Below are positions 1 through 8,095 of a stretch of 64,000 nucleotides of DNA, in pieces (within the stretch, counting starts at the first letter, position 1; every line of letters begins with the position of its first letter). The notes beneath the pieces were generated by a model. That model did no database searches and was not told the DNA's origin. It saw nothing but the letters and a program-made list of their open reading frames with translations. The stretch is from NCBI RefSeq assembly GCF_027922145.1, contig NZ_BSFC01000011.1, positions 434,001 to 498,000 on the forward strand, written 5' to 3'. A program made the translations under genes and the position numbers. The DNA comes from Novosphingobium resinovorum. Its GTDB lineage: Bacteria; Pseudomonadota; Alphaproteobacteria; Sphingomonadales; Sphingomonadaceae.

Positions 1-1
1 C

Positions 2-913
2 GACAGGGCCTATATCCAGCAGCGCATGGAGCGCGAACTGTGGGCTGTCGTGCCACTGGCCCTGCTGACCTCGGCGCTGCTGATCGCGCTGATCGTGTGG
101 ACGTCCCGCCGCCGCCTGACACCCGAGCGCGAACTGGAGGCCGCCATCCGCCGCCGCGAACTGCATGTGCTCTATCAGCCGATCATGGAGATCACGACCG
201 GCCTGTGCGTCGGCGCCGAGGCGCTGCTGCGCTGGCAGCGCAGCGACGGCACCAGCGTTTCGCCCGAGGTCTTCATCCCGCTCGCCGAGCAGCACCGCCT
301 GATCGAGCCGCTGACCGACATGATGATCGGCTGCGTCGTCGCCGATCTTGCCGACATGCTGCGGCGCGAGCGCAGCGTCCACGTCGCCATCAACATCTCC
401 GCCGCCGACATGCAGAGCGGGCGCTTCCTCCCCATCCTGACCAGCGCGCTGGCCGAAGCCGGGGTCGCGCCCCGGCAGATATGGCTGGAGGCGACCGAGC
501 GCGGCTTCATGGATGCCGCCGCCGCGCGCGAAACGCTGGAGAAGGCGCGCGCGCAGGGTCACATGGTGGCGATCGACGACTTCGGCACCGGCTATTCCAG
601 CCTCGCGCAGCTTGCCGCGCTGCCGCTGGACGCACTCAAGATCGACAAGTCCTTCGTCGATGCCATCGGCCGGGAAGCGGCGACCAGTGTGGTGGTCCCG
701 CACGTGATCGAAATCGCCCACGGCCTCAACCTGCTAATCGTCGCCGAAGGGGTCGAAACCCGCGAGCAGGAAGCCTACCTGCGCGCCGCCGGGGTCGGCT
801 TCGCACAGGGCTGGCTCTATGCGAAAGCGCTTCCGGCCACCGAGTTTCTTGCCTTCCGGGCAGCCGCCAACGGCCAAAGGGTGTCGCCGTTCCTGACCTC
901 GCTCGCCGGATAA
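2..913 (+). CDS. EAL-domain cyclic-di-GMP phosphodiesterase, 5' truncated by window edge
   Basis: The reading frame is open to the first base, so the start lies outside the window; the first in-window ATG (26) is probably internal. A membrane helix (about residues 16-34 of the visible part) is followed directly by a cytoplasmic EAL domain. Catalytic signatures are intact: the EAL itself in GAEALLRW, N in AINIS, E in EATERG, DDFGTGYSS, K in LKIDKSF, AEGVET, and Q in AQGWLY, so active hydrolysis of c-di-GMP to pGpG is expected. One helix followed at once by EAL with no GGDEF fits the CSS-motif (periplasmic redox-sensing) EAL family, but the CSS part cannot be seen. Family certain; CSS subtype inferred. 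Confidence 0.9.
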   Translation, partial: DRAYIQQRMERELWAVVPLALLTSALLIALIVWTSRRRLTPERELEAAIRRRELHVLYQPIMEITTGLCVGAEALLRWQRSDGTSVSPEVFIPLAEQHRLIEPLTDMMIGCVVADLADMLRRERSVHVAINISAADMQSGRFLPILTSALAEAGVAPRQIWLEATERGFMDAAAARETLEKARAQGHMVAIDDFGTGYSSLAQLAALPLDALKIDKSFVDAIGREAATSVVVPHVIEIAHGLNLLIVAEGVETREQEAYLRAAGVGFAQGWLYAKALPATEFLAFRAAANGQRVSPFLTSLAG

Positions 914-997
914 GGCGCGCGATCATGAGGCGCGTTCACTTCTTGCTTTCCTTTTTGCGCTAGGCGCCTCGTACCGACACGCCGCGCGGAGATACCA

Positions 998-2434
998 GTG
1001 CCCCCTCTTACCCGTCCCAAATCCATGCTCGCTCTGGCCATGCCCCTGCTGCTGGACGTGACGGTCCCCGTCTCCCGCCTGCCGGTCTTCGTCGCCGCAG
1101 CCGCCGTGCCGCTGGCCGCCAGGACCGCCGCCGCGACCGAACCTGCCGCTCCGGAAGAGCGCGACCGGCTCTACCCCTTCTACCTGCCGATGAGCGGACT
1201 GCGCGCGCCTGCCGTCACGTATCGCGTGAAGTGCGATGCCTCGCGCGCGGCGGGACGCGAAGTCTATCAGGGCCACAGTCCCGACGGACCGGTCGAGGGC
1301 GGTTACGAACTGATCTACGAAGCGCAGGATGCGCGAGGCAACCCATGCGTCTACCCCTTCGCACCATCGCTGCCTCAGATCGGCGAGCGGGTCCAGGGCA
1401 CCCAGTATATCCTGCGCAGCGCGATCCCCGGCAGGCGCGTGGCCTTCCGCACCGGCGACGAATGGGCGACAGTGGACCTGCGCCTGTTCAACATCGCCGC
1501 CCAGCGCGTCCATTTCGAGATGCGCGACGTCGAACTGGACTTCCCCGGCGCGATCCAGGCCAAGGGGGCGCTCCATCTGGAAGTCACCGGCACGCAGGCG
1601 CCCGGCCTGTTCACCGCCGTCCTGCGCCGCGCGAAGATCTACGGCGGCAAGAACGCGCTGTTCGTGCCCAACGGCCAGACCATGCTCTACATCGAGGACA
1701 GCGACATTGCCGGCAATGTCGGCACCAATACCGACCAGGAGCACACCACCTACATCAACGGCACCCTCGTTTCGCATTTCCGGGACACGAGGTTCCACGG
1801 CCAGCGCGCGTGGGAGAACACTGCAAGCGGCCATCAGCTGAAGGACAAGGCGTACTTGCGCGTCTACGAGAACGTCACCGTCTCCAACGTGCCGCAGGGG
1901 CCACCGACGAACTGGCCGCCATCGGCGATGCCGCTGATCGACGCGTCCGCCTTCGGCTTCACCTGGTCCGACGGCCTTCGCATCGAGCGCGTCGCGCCTC
2001 TGCAGTCTTCGCGCGATGCCCTCGTCGACCTGCGCACCGACATCCGCTACGGCGAGCCGGGCAATTATCCCTGGCCGGTGCTCGGCTCTCCCGCATGGCG
2101 GATGCCGCCCTCGCCGCTCGATGCGCTGGATCAGGTCTATCTCTCGGTCTTCCTCAATACCTCGGTGAAGAGCTTCCGCACCGAGCCCTATGTCTTCGCG
2201 CTCAGGCCCACCGGCACCACGCCCGGCACCGACGGCTATCATGTCGAGGGCAGCGAGGCGCCCCGCGCGCAGCAGCGCTACGTCTCGCTGGCCTTCGGCA
2301 CCGGCGGCAACCTGCAGCGGGTCTATTCGCCCGAGGGCTGGACCTATTCGGACCCCGATCTCCCCGCCGGGTCGGAATGGGTTCTGGACCGCAGCAAGTT
2401 CATCCGCCACGCCCTCGGCCTGATCGGACGGTAG
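998..2434 (+). CDS. Exported protein of unknown function, possible right-handed beta-helix
   Basis: 478 residues. The start is GTG with a GGAGA Shine-Dalgarno six bases upstream; ATG 1025 is an alternative. The N-terminus is long, hydrophobic and Ala/Val-rich (residues 10-46), which suggests export. From about residue 150 the protein has repeated short strands with periodic polar positions (for example RRAKIYGGKNALFVPNGQT and YIEDSDIAGNVGTNTD), the look of a pectin-lyase-like parallel beta-helix. Four Cys are scattered, and no catalytic motif was recognised. It stands alone between the EAL gene and a convergent Lrp-family regulator, with one base between the stop codons. The function is unknown; polysaccharide binding or cleavage is only a fold-based guess. 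Confidence 0.7.
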   Translation: MPPLTRPKSMLALAMPLLLDVTVPVSRLPVFVAAAAVPLAARTAAATEPAAPEERDRLYPFYLPMSGLRAPAVTYRVKCDASRAAGREVYQGHSPDGPVEGGYELIYEAQDARGNPCVYPFAPSLPQIGERVQGTQYILRSAIPGRRVAFRTGDEWATVDLRLFNIAAQRVHFEMRDVELDFPGAIQAKGALHLEVTGTQAPGLFTAVLRRAKIYGGKNALFVPNGQTMLYIEDSDIAGNVGTNTDQEHTTYINGTLVSHFRDTRFHGQRAWENTASGHQLKDKAYLRVYENVTVSNVPQGPPTNWPPSAMPLIDASAFGFTWSDGLRIERVAPLQSSRDALVDLRTDIRYGEPGNYPWPVLGSPAWRMPPSPLDALDQVYLSVFLNTSVKSFRTEPYVFALRPTGTTPGTDGYHVEGSEAPRAQQRYVSLAFGTGGNLQRVYSPEGWTYSDPDLPAGSEWVLDRSKFIRHALGLIGR

Positions 2435-2435
2435 C

Positions 2436-2918
2436 TCAAAGCGGCAGGCTCGCCCGCAGCGGATCGAAGTGGACGATCTCGCGCAGGCTCACCAGCGTCT
2501 CGAAATCCTGCACGTTCTCGTCGGAGGCGAGCACGTCGTCGGAAAAGCGCTGGTACGCCTCGATCGAGGGTACGCTGACCATCAGCAGAAAATCGGTGCG
2601 ACCAGTGACGTTCCACGCCCCGATCACTTCCGGGCAGCGGGCAAGCCGCGCCGCGAAGGCCTGCTCCATGCGCAGACCCGAGCGGACGAGTTCGACGAGC
2701 ACGTGGATCGTGATCGCCGGAGCCAGTCGCGCCGGATCGATCAGCGCAACGTCGGCGACGATTACCCCGCCTGCCCGCAGCCTTCGCAACCGGCGCAATA
2801 CCGCACTCTCGGACAGGCCGACCTGCGCCGCGATTGAGCGCGCGGGCTCAAGATTGTTGCGACGCACGATCTCGATGATTCGCCGGTCGAACTGATCGAT
2901 GTCGACTGTTTCCGCCAT
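2436..2918 (-). CDS. Lrp/AsnC-family transcriptional regulator
   Basis: 160 residues, the usual family length. An N-terminal winged helix-turn-helix (about residues 8-55, starting DQFDRRIIEIVRRNNLEP with SESAVLRRLRRLR as recognition helix) precedes the RAM/AsnC ligand domain (about 70-150, including VIGAWNVTGRTDFLLMVSV). It is divergent from the RhtA-like exporter at 3003, with 84 bp between the starts. Lrp-type proteins often control a neighbouring amino acid exporter (LysG/ArgP-like logic), so this exporter is the likely target and an amino acid the likely effector; both are inferences. Family assignment is secure. Confidence 0.93.
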   Translation of the reverse strand: MAETVDIDQFDRRIIEIVRRNNLEPARSIAAQVGLSESAVLRRLRRLRAGGVIVADVALIDPARLAPAITIHVLVELVRSGLRMEQAFAARLARCPEVIGAWNVTGRTDFLLMVSVPSIEAYQRFSDDVLASDENVQDFETLVSLREIVHFDPLRASLPL

Positions 2919-3002
2919 ACGACGCCTTATGGATGACTTTTTTCATCACCTTATGCCGAAATTCGCCAACCTTCGCCAGAGTGCGGAGGATATATCGAGC
3001 CC

Positions 3003-3896
3003 ATGAGCACCCTGTCCGCCCCCGCCGCTTCGTCGCTGCTGCGCGCCGCGCCATATGCGGCGCTCATCTGCTCGATGACCGCCTTCTGCGTCGGTACATC
3101 CTACGGCAAGCAGCTATTCCCGATAGTCGGTGCGACTGGTGCAATCGCCTATCGCGTCGGCTTTTCCGCGCTGCTGCTCCTGCTGATCTTCCGCCCGTGG
3201 CGCGCACCACTGACCCGCGCGGACCTCTTCGCCACGATGCGTTACGGCGCGGTGCTGGGGCTGATGAACCTCAGCTTCTACCTTGCCATCCGCACGATCC
3301 CGCTCGGCCTGGCCATCGCCATCGAGTTCCTTGGCCCGCTGACGGTCTCGCTGCTCTATTCGCGCCGTCCGGGCCAGTTCGCGATGGTTGCCATGGCGGC
3401 GGCGGGGCTGGTGCTGCTGCTTCCGCTCCATGCATCACCGCATGCGCTGGACCCGGTCGGCGTCGGTTTTGCGCTGATGGCGGGGCTGTGCTGGGGTCTC
3501 TACATCGTGTTCGGCAAGAAGACGACGCACCTTCCCGGCGGACAGGCCGTGGCGCTGGGCATGGCCACCGGCGCGCTGGTGGTGGTGCCCATCGGCATCG
3601 TCGAGGCGGGAACGACCCTGCTGAACCCGTCACTGATGCTCGTCGGGCTTGCCATGGCGGTGCTGTCGAGCGCCCTGCCCTATTCGCTGGAGATGATCGC
3701 GCTCAAGCAAATCCCGGCCAACCGCTTCGGCGTGCTGATGAGCCTCGAGCCCGCTGCCGGAGCTCTCGCCGGCGTCGTCTTGCTGGGAGAGCATCTGGTG
3801 CCGGTGCAATGGCTGGCGGTGGCGCTGGTGGTCGCGGCCTCGGTCGGATCGGTCCTGCTGGGGGACGCCCAAGCCGATCTGCCACCAGCGCAATAA
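3003..3896 (+). CDS. EamA/DMT-superfamily inner-membrane exporter, RhtA-like
   Basis: 297 residues with about ten hydrophobic segments arranged as two EamA repeats (roughly 18-140 and 155-285). Signatures resemble the RhtA threonine/homoserine exporters: GTSYGKQLFPIVGATGAIA in helix 1-2, AIRTIPLGLAIAIEFLGPL in the first repeat and LEMIALKQIPANRFGVLMS in the second. ATG 3003 has GGAGG about a dozen bases upstream. It is divergent from an Lrp-family regulator, which supports amino acid efflux as its role. The substrate is inferred, not shown. The 3' end is 11 bp from the convergent M14 peptidase gene. Confidence 0.9.
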   Translation: MSTLSAPAASSLLRAAPYAALICSMTAFCVGTSYGKQLFPIVGATGAIAYRVGFSALLLLLIFRPWRAPLTRADLFATMRYGAVLGLMNLSFYLAIRTIPLGLAIAIEFLGPLTVSLLYSRRPGQFAMVAMAAAGLVLLLPLHASPHALDPVGVGFALMAGLCWGLYIVFGKKTTHLPGGQAVALGMATGALVVVPIGIVEAGTTLLNPSLMLVGLAMAVLSSALPYSLEMIALKQIPANRFGVLMSLEPAAGALAGVVLLGEHLVPVQWLAVALVVAASVGSVLLGDAQADLPPAQ

Positions 3897-3907
3897 GGCC
3901 CGCGGCC

Positions 3908-6703
3908 TCAGTCCGCCGGGGCCGCGGGCTTCGCGTCGCTGCCGGAAAGCAGCACGCCGTTGAACAGGAACTTGAAGGTCGCGAAAGGCTGTCCGCGCTG
4001 GGTCACTTCCGGCCCCATCAGGAACACGCGGCCCTTGCCGAGCCCGCCCTCGACGATGCCCACGCCGCCGTTCAGCAGCTTCTGCCCCCAGCCCCAGCCG
4101 GAGACGAGCGGGTCCTCCTTGTCGAACCAGCTGACCTTGCGCACCGATGGCCCGTCGGCGCGGAAGACCGGGTTGTTGTTGTAGAACAGGTTGACCGTGG
4201 GTGCGACGCCGAAGGCCAGGGGATCGCTGCTGTCGACTTGCGCGCTCAGGATCGATCCGGGGACGTAGAAACTGTTGGAGGAAACCCGCTTCACGGTGCC
4301 GTCCGGCCCCTTGGGCGCGAGCAGGTTGGTGACCGGCAGGCCCAGCGCCTCGCCGATGCGGGTGGAGTTGCCCACGGCGACGACCGTGCCGCCCGCCTTG
4401 GCGAAGGCGGCGACTTGCGGGAAGGTCGTCTCGGGCGTGATCTTGCCGAGCATCTTGCGGTAGGCGACCGGAATGTCGGCGGCAGCGGGCTGCGGGCGGG
4501 ACATGCCCTCCTCCCGGCCGAGCACGTCGCTCTGGAAGACGAGGACGTCGTACTTGGCCTTGAGCCCGCCCTTGTCGAGCGCCTGCGGGTAGACCAGCTC
4601 GTAGGGGAACTCGTACTGCTCGAAGATCCAGCGCGTCCAGCCCGAGGCCATCGAGCCGCCGTAGACATCGACGAGGCCGATCTTCACCGGCTTGACCGCG
4701 ACCGTCTCGCCCGCAGGCTTCGCCGCGACGGCATGGGCATCGAGGCCGAGCGGCGCGACGGCGGCATCGACGATCGCCTTCGCCTTGGCCGAGGCGGGTA
4801 TCCACACTGCGCCGGGGGCGAGCGCCTTGCCGTCCACGGTCAGGCCCTGCTTCATCCAGAACACCGGCAGTCCGGCCTTCAGCAAGCGGTTGGTCAGCGT
4901 GTAGCTGTTGTTGACGCCGTGATCGACGATCCAGCCTGCCCCGCCCGAACCCAGCACGCGGCCCGGCGGCGGCGCGGCGATCTCGTCGGCGACCAGCGGG
5001 AACGCGGGAGGCGGCGCGTCGAGCACGCGGTCGAAGGCGACGTTCATCTGCAGCGCCAGCGTGTAGCCGGTGACGTCGTAGGGCTTGATCGGCGGCCCGC
5101 CCTCATAGGCGAAGTCCTGCGGGTGATCCTGCGGCTCGAACATGTCGAGCACGTGGGGGCGGAACGCCTGGTCGCTGCGCACGACGTAGCTGCCCGCCGG
5201 GTAGCTTTTGCCCTCGAAAGTGAAGGCCGACGGCGCCTGCTGCACCTCGATCCCGGTCTTGATGAGGGCGTTGAGGAAGCGCACCGTCGTCGGCATGTCC
5301 TGCTGGCGGTCGGCCGGGATGATGTAGGCACGCGGCGCGCGCTTCTCGGGCGCGTTGAGCACGGTCTTGTAGAGGCTGGCGGGCAGGATCTTCTCGTTGC
5401 CCCATCCGAACGTGCCTGCGGTTTCCTCCGGCCCCGGCTTGGGCATGGTCTTCGCCGCGTCCTTCGCCGCCTCGATCCGCTTGGGCGTCACCACCCAGCT
5501 GTCGGTGCTGCCCTTGGCGATCTGGTTGCGGCCCATGACATAGCGGTTGTACTGGATCGTCTCGCGGTAGCGCGAGGCGTAGTCGAGGATCGCCCGGTCC
5601 ATCTCCTTCACGTAGTCGAGCGACTGCTGGAAGTGCCATTCCTGCGGCGCGATCGGCAGTACCTCGTCCTGCCGGGGGAGCTGGTTTTCCGGCACGAACG
5701 GGATCTTGAGCGGGGTGGGATTGCCGATGATCTCGGTCAGAATGCCGATCTGGTTGTGGAAGTACCCGATCGTGCGGATGCCGCCGTTGAACCACGTCGA
5801 ATAAGGCGCAGCCGAGCGCATCGCCGAGCCGCCCATGCCCTTCGCCACCAGCCGCGCATGCATCATCTGGCCGACCACGTCGGTCTGATTGATGACCAGA
5901 GGCTCGTTGTTGAAGTTGTAGGGGTCGCGGAAGGGCGGAATGAACACCACCGCGCCCAGCGGCCCTGTCTGGTGCTGGTTGTAGAGGATCTGCGGGAACC
6001 ACTCGCGGTATCCGGCGCGGTTCATGTTGGTCGTCTCGGGCTGGGTCGAGGCGAAGCTGTCGCGGTTGTTATCGTGGCCGATGTACTTCTGGTAGAGCAC
6101 CGGGATCGAGTCCGTCGTCAGCTTGTGCGGATCGGCCATGTACCAGTTGGCGACGAGTTCCAGCCCGTCCGGATTGGCGAAGACGAACAGCATGATGTCG
6201 TCACCCAGCAGGCGCAGGGTCTCGGGATCATTGCGCGTCAGCATCTCATGGATGATCTGGACGTGGCTCTGCGCGTTGACGATCTCGCTGGCGTGGAGCC
6301 CGGCGTCCATCCACACCATCGCCTTGCCCTCGGCGGCGAGCGCCTTGGCGGCATCGTCGTCGAGGCCCTTGGCCAGCGCCAGTTGCTGCGAAATCCGGCG
6401 GTATTTCTCCAGATTGCGGATGTTATCGGGCGAGGAGACGATCGCCATGTACTGCTCGCGCCCCTCGGCGGTCTTGCCGATGGAGACGACCTTGATGCGG
6501 TCGCTCTCCTTGGCGACCTGCATCAGCCACGCGGAAATCTTCGTGTAGTCGGCGAGGAAGTAGTCGGCGCCGACCTTGCCGCCGACGATCTTCTCGGGCG
6601 CGGTGATCGCAGCGCTGGTCGCGAGCGCGTCCTGGGCCAGAACCGGCATGCTGAGCGGGAACGAAAGACACGTGGCGGCAAGCAGAAGATTGCGACGGGA
6701 CAT
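3908..6703 (-). CDS. M14-family zinc carboxypeptidase, exported
   Basis: 931 residues with a cleavable signal peptide (1-24, ending PVLAQ). The peptidase domain spans about 45-340. Metal ligands fit the M14 pattern: HASE (H137, E140), then H244 in NQHQTG, with substrate-binding HDNNRD near 210. The long C-terminal half (about 400-925) includes a class I glutamine amidotransferase-like Rossmann region around 680-830 (KIGLVDVYGGSMASG, YDVLVFQSDVL, GGTVVAVGN), common in large M14 proteins of sphingomonads. It is the last gene of the TonB receptor-M20-M14 operon, 98 bp after the M20 gene, so it probably trims peptides in the periplasm or at the surface. Activity is predicted and the substrate unknown. 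Confidence 0.9.
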   Translation of the reverse strand: MSRRNLLLAATCLSFPLSMPVLAQDALATSAAITAPEKIVGGKVGADYFLADYTKISAWLMQVAKESDRIKVVSIGKTAEGREQYMAIVSSPDNIRNLEKYRRISQQLALAKGLDDDAAKALAAEGKAMVWMDAGLHASEIVNAQSHVQIIHEMLTRNDPETLRLLGDDIMLFVFANPDGLELVANWYMADPHKLTTDSIPVLYQKYIGHDNNRDSFASTQPETTNMNRAGYREWFPQILYNQHQTGPLGAVVFIPPFRDPYNFNNEPLVINQTDVVGQMMHARLVAKGMGGSAMRSAAPYSTWFNGGIRTIGYFHNQIGILTEIIGNPTPLKIPFVPENQLPRQDEVLPIAPQEWHFQQSLDYVKEMDRAILDYASRYRETIQYNRYVMGRNQIAKGSTDSWVVTPKRIEAAKDAAKTMPKPGPEETAGTFGWGNEKILPASLYKTVLNAPEKRAPRAYIIPADRQQDMPTTVRFLNALIKTGIEVQQAPSAFTFEGKSYPAGSYVVRSDQAFRPHVLDMFEPQDHPQDFAYEGGPPIKPYDVTGYTLALQMNVAFDRVLDAPPPAFPLVADEIAAPPPGRVLGSGGAGWIVDHGVNNSYTLTNRLLKAGLPVFWMKQGLTVDGKALAPGAVWIPASAKAKAIVDAAVAPLGLDAHAVAAKPAGETVAVKPVKIGLVDVYGGSMASGWTRWIFEQYEFPYELVYPQALDKGGLKAKYDVLVFQSDVLGREEGMSRPQPAAADIPVAYRKMLGKITPETTFPQVAAFAKAGGTVVAVGNSTRIGEALGLPVTNLLAPKGPDGTVKRVSSNSFYVPGSILSAQVDSSDPLAFGVAPTVNLFYNNNPVFRADGPSVRKVSWFDKEDPLVSGWGWGQKLLNGGVGIVEGGLGKGRVFLMGPEVTQRGQPFATFKFLFNGVLLSGSDAKPAAPAD

Positions 6704-6801
6704 GGCGTTACTCCTTCGCGGCGCGGAACGGACGGGCGGGGGATGAGAGACGGTAAAAAGCCGGGGCGGACCGCTGGAGAGGCCCGCCCCGTCAGGATGG
6801 G

Positions 6802-8079
6802 TCAGCGTGCTTCGGCGAGGGTCAGGACCGTTGCCAGGCCGACCGCCATGTTCTTGAGGTCCTCGGGCGGGTTCATCTTCATACCCTCTTCCAGCGAGTG
6901 CGCGCGGAAAGTGTCGAACCCGGAGCCTAGGGTGACGGCCTCGACGCCCATGCTCATCGGGATGTTGCTGTCGGTGGACCCGGCGCCGTACTTCGGCTCC
7001 ACGCCCGATCCCTTGGCGACGGCGGTGGCGACCCTGACGATGCGCGCATCGAGCGGGGTGGTGCCGACCGGACGGTCGCCGATCAGCTTGGCGTCGTAGG
7101 AGATCTTGCCCTTGGCGGTCGAGCGCGCGGCGTTCTCCGCATCCACCGCAGGCTGCAGCAGGGCGAGGAACTGCTTCTCTTCCGCGTCCAGTTCCGGCTT
7201 GCCGTTGGAACGCATGTCGATGGTCATCGCGGTGGAGAACGGGATCGAGTTCACCGAAGTACCGCCCTCCAGGATGCCGACGTTGTAGACCGTCTTGGGC
7301 GTTACGGGCGCCTTGATCTTGCCGAACTCGACCATGGCATTGGCCATGGCGAAGGCGGGGCTGACGATGCCGAAGTCACCCATCGAGTGACCGCCGGGGC
7401 CGTTGAACGTCACCTTGTAGCGGCGCGATCCGGTGCCGGCATTGGTCACGCGGCCCGACTCGCCCGGCTCGAACGAGATGAAGTACTTGATCGCGTCCTT
7501 GTACTTGCCCTTCTGGAACAGGTAGCGCGAACCGCGCAGGTCGCCGGGGCCTTCCTCGCCAACATTGCCCATGAACAGGATGTCGGCCTTGGTGGTGTAG
7601 CCCGCCCGGTTCATCGCGCGGATGAAGGCGAGCAGCACCGGCAGGCTGGAGGTATCGTCGCCGATACCCGGCGCGTAGAGCCCATTGCCCTCGCGCCGCA
7701 CCTTCACGTTGGTGCCGCCGGGAAACACCGTGTCGAGGTGCGCGGTGACGACGATCAGGGGACCGCCTCCGGTGCCCTTGCGTAGCCCCATGACGTTGCC
7801 GACTTCGTCACGCTCGACGTCGGTGAGCCCTTCGGCCTTGAGCATCGCCATGTAGGCGGCGCCGCGGGCGTCTTCCTTGAACGGCGGGGCCTCGATCTCG
7901 GTCAGGGTGATGATGTCCTGGATGATCTTGTCGTAATCGCCCTTGAGCGACGCCTTGGCCTTGGCGAACTTCGCCCCGCCCAGCAGCGTGGCGGCGGCCT
8001 TGTCTTCGGCGGTAGCGGCCTGCGCGCCCGGAGCGGCCAGCGCCATCGCGGCGGTTGCGGCCAGCAGTGTGATACGCAT
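6802..8079 (-). CDS. M20-family metallopeptidase, exported
   Basis: 425 residues from ATG 8079, which has AGGGGA seven bases upstream; a TTG two codons earlier lacks spacing. Signal peptide 1-21 (ending GAQA). Di-zinc ligands are in place: H114 and D116 in TAHLDTVF, bridging D141 in GIGDDTSS, E175/E176 in GNVGEEGPG as general base and ligand, and a late His in FRAHSLEE. A dimerisation lid domain sits at about 215-320 (GPGGHSMGDFG). It lies 16 bp downstream of the TonB receptor and upstream of the M14 gene, so the three form a periplasmic peptide uptake and cleavage module. An aminopeptidase or dipeptidase role is likely; specificity is unknown. Confidence 0.92.
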   Translation of the reverse strand: MRITLLAATAAMALAAPGAQAATAEDKAAATLLGGAKFAKAKASLKGDYDKIIQDIITLTEIEAPPFKEDARGAAYMAMLKAEGLTDVERDEVGNVMGLRKGTGGGPLIVVTAHLDTVFPGGTNVKVRREGNGLYAPGIGDDTSSLPVLLAFIRAMNRAGYTTKADILFMGNVGEEGPGDLRGSRYLFQKGKYKDAIKYFISFEPGESGRVTNAGTGSRRYKVTFNGPGGHSMGDFGIVSPAFAMANAMVEFGKIKAPVTPKTVYNVGILEGGTSVNSIPFSTAMTIDMRSNGKPELDAEEKQFLALLQPAVDAENAARSTAKGKISYDAKLIGDRPVGTTPLDARIVRVATAVAKGSGVEPKYGAGSTDSNIPMSMGVEAVTLGSGFDTFRAHSLEEGMKMNPPEDLKNMAVGLATVLTLAEAR

Positions 8080-8095
8080 CGTCAAATCCCCTGAT

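Noticed and set aside
2933..7099. A 1388-codon open frame on the plus strand across the M14 and M20 genes
   Set aside because: It is Arg/His/Asp-rich, has no family features and lies antisense to two well-supported peptidase genes; such long antisense frames are expected at this GC content.
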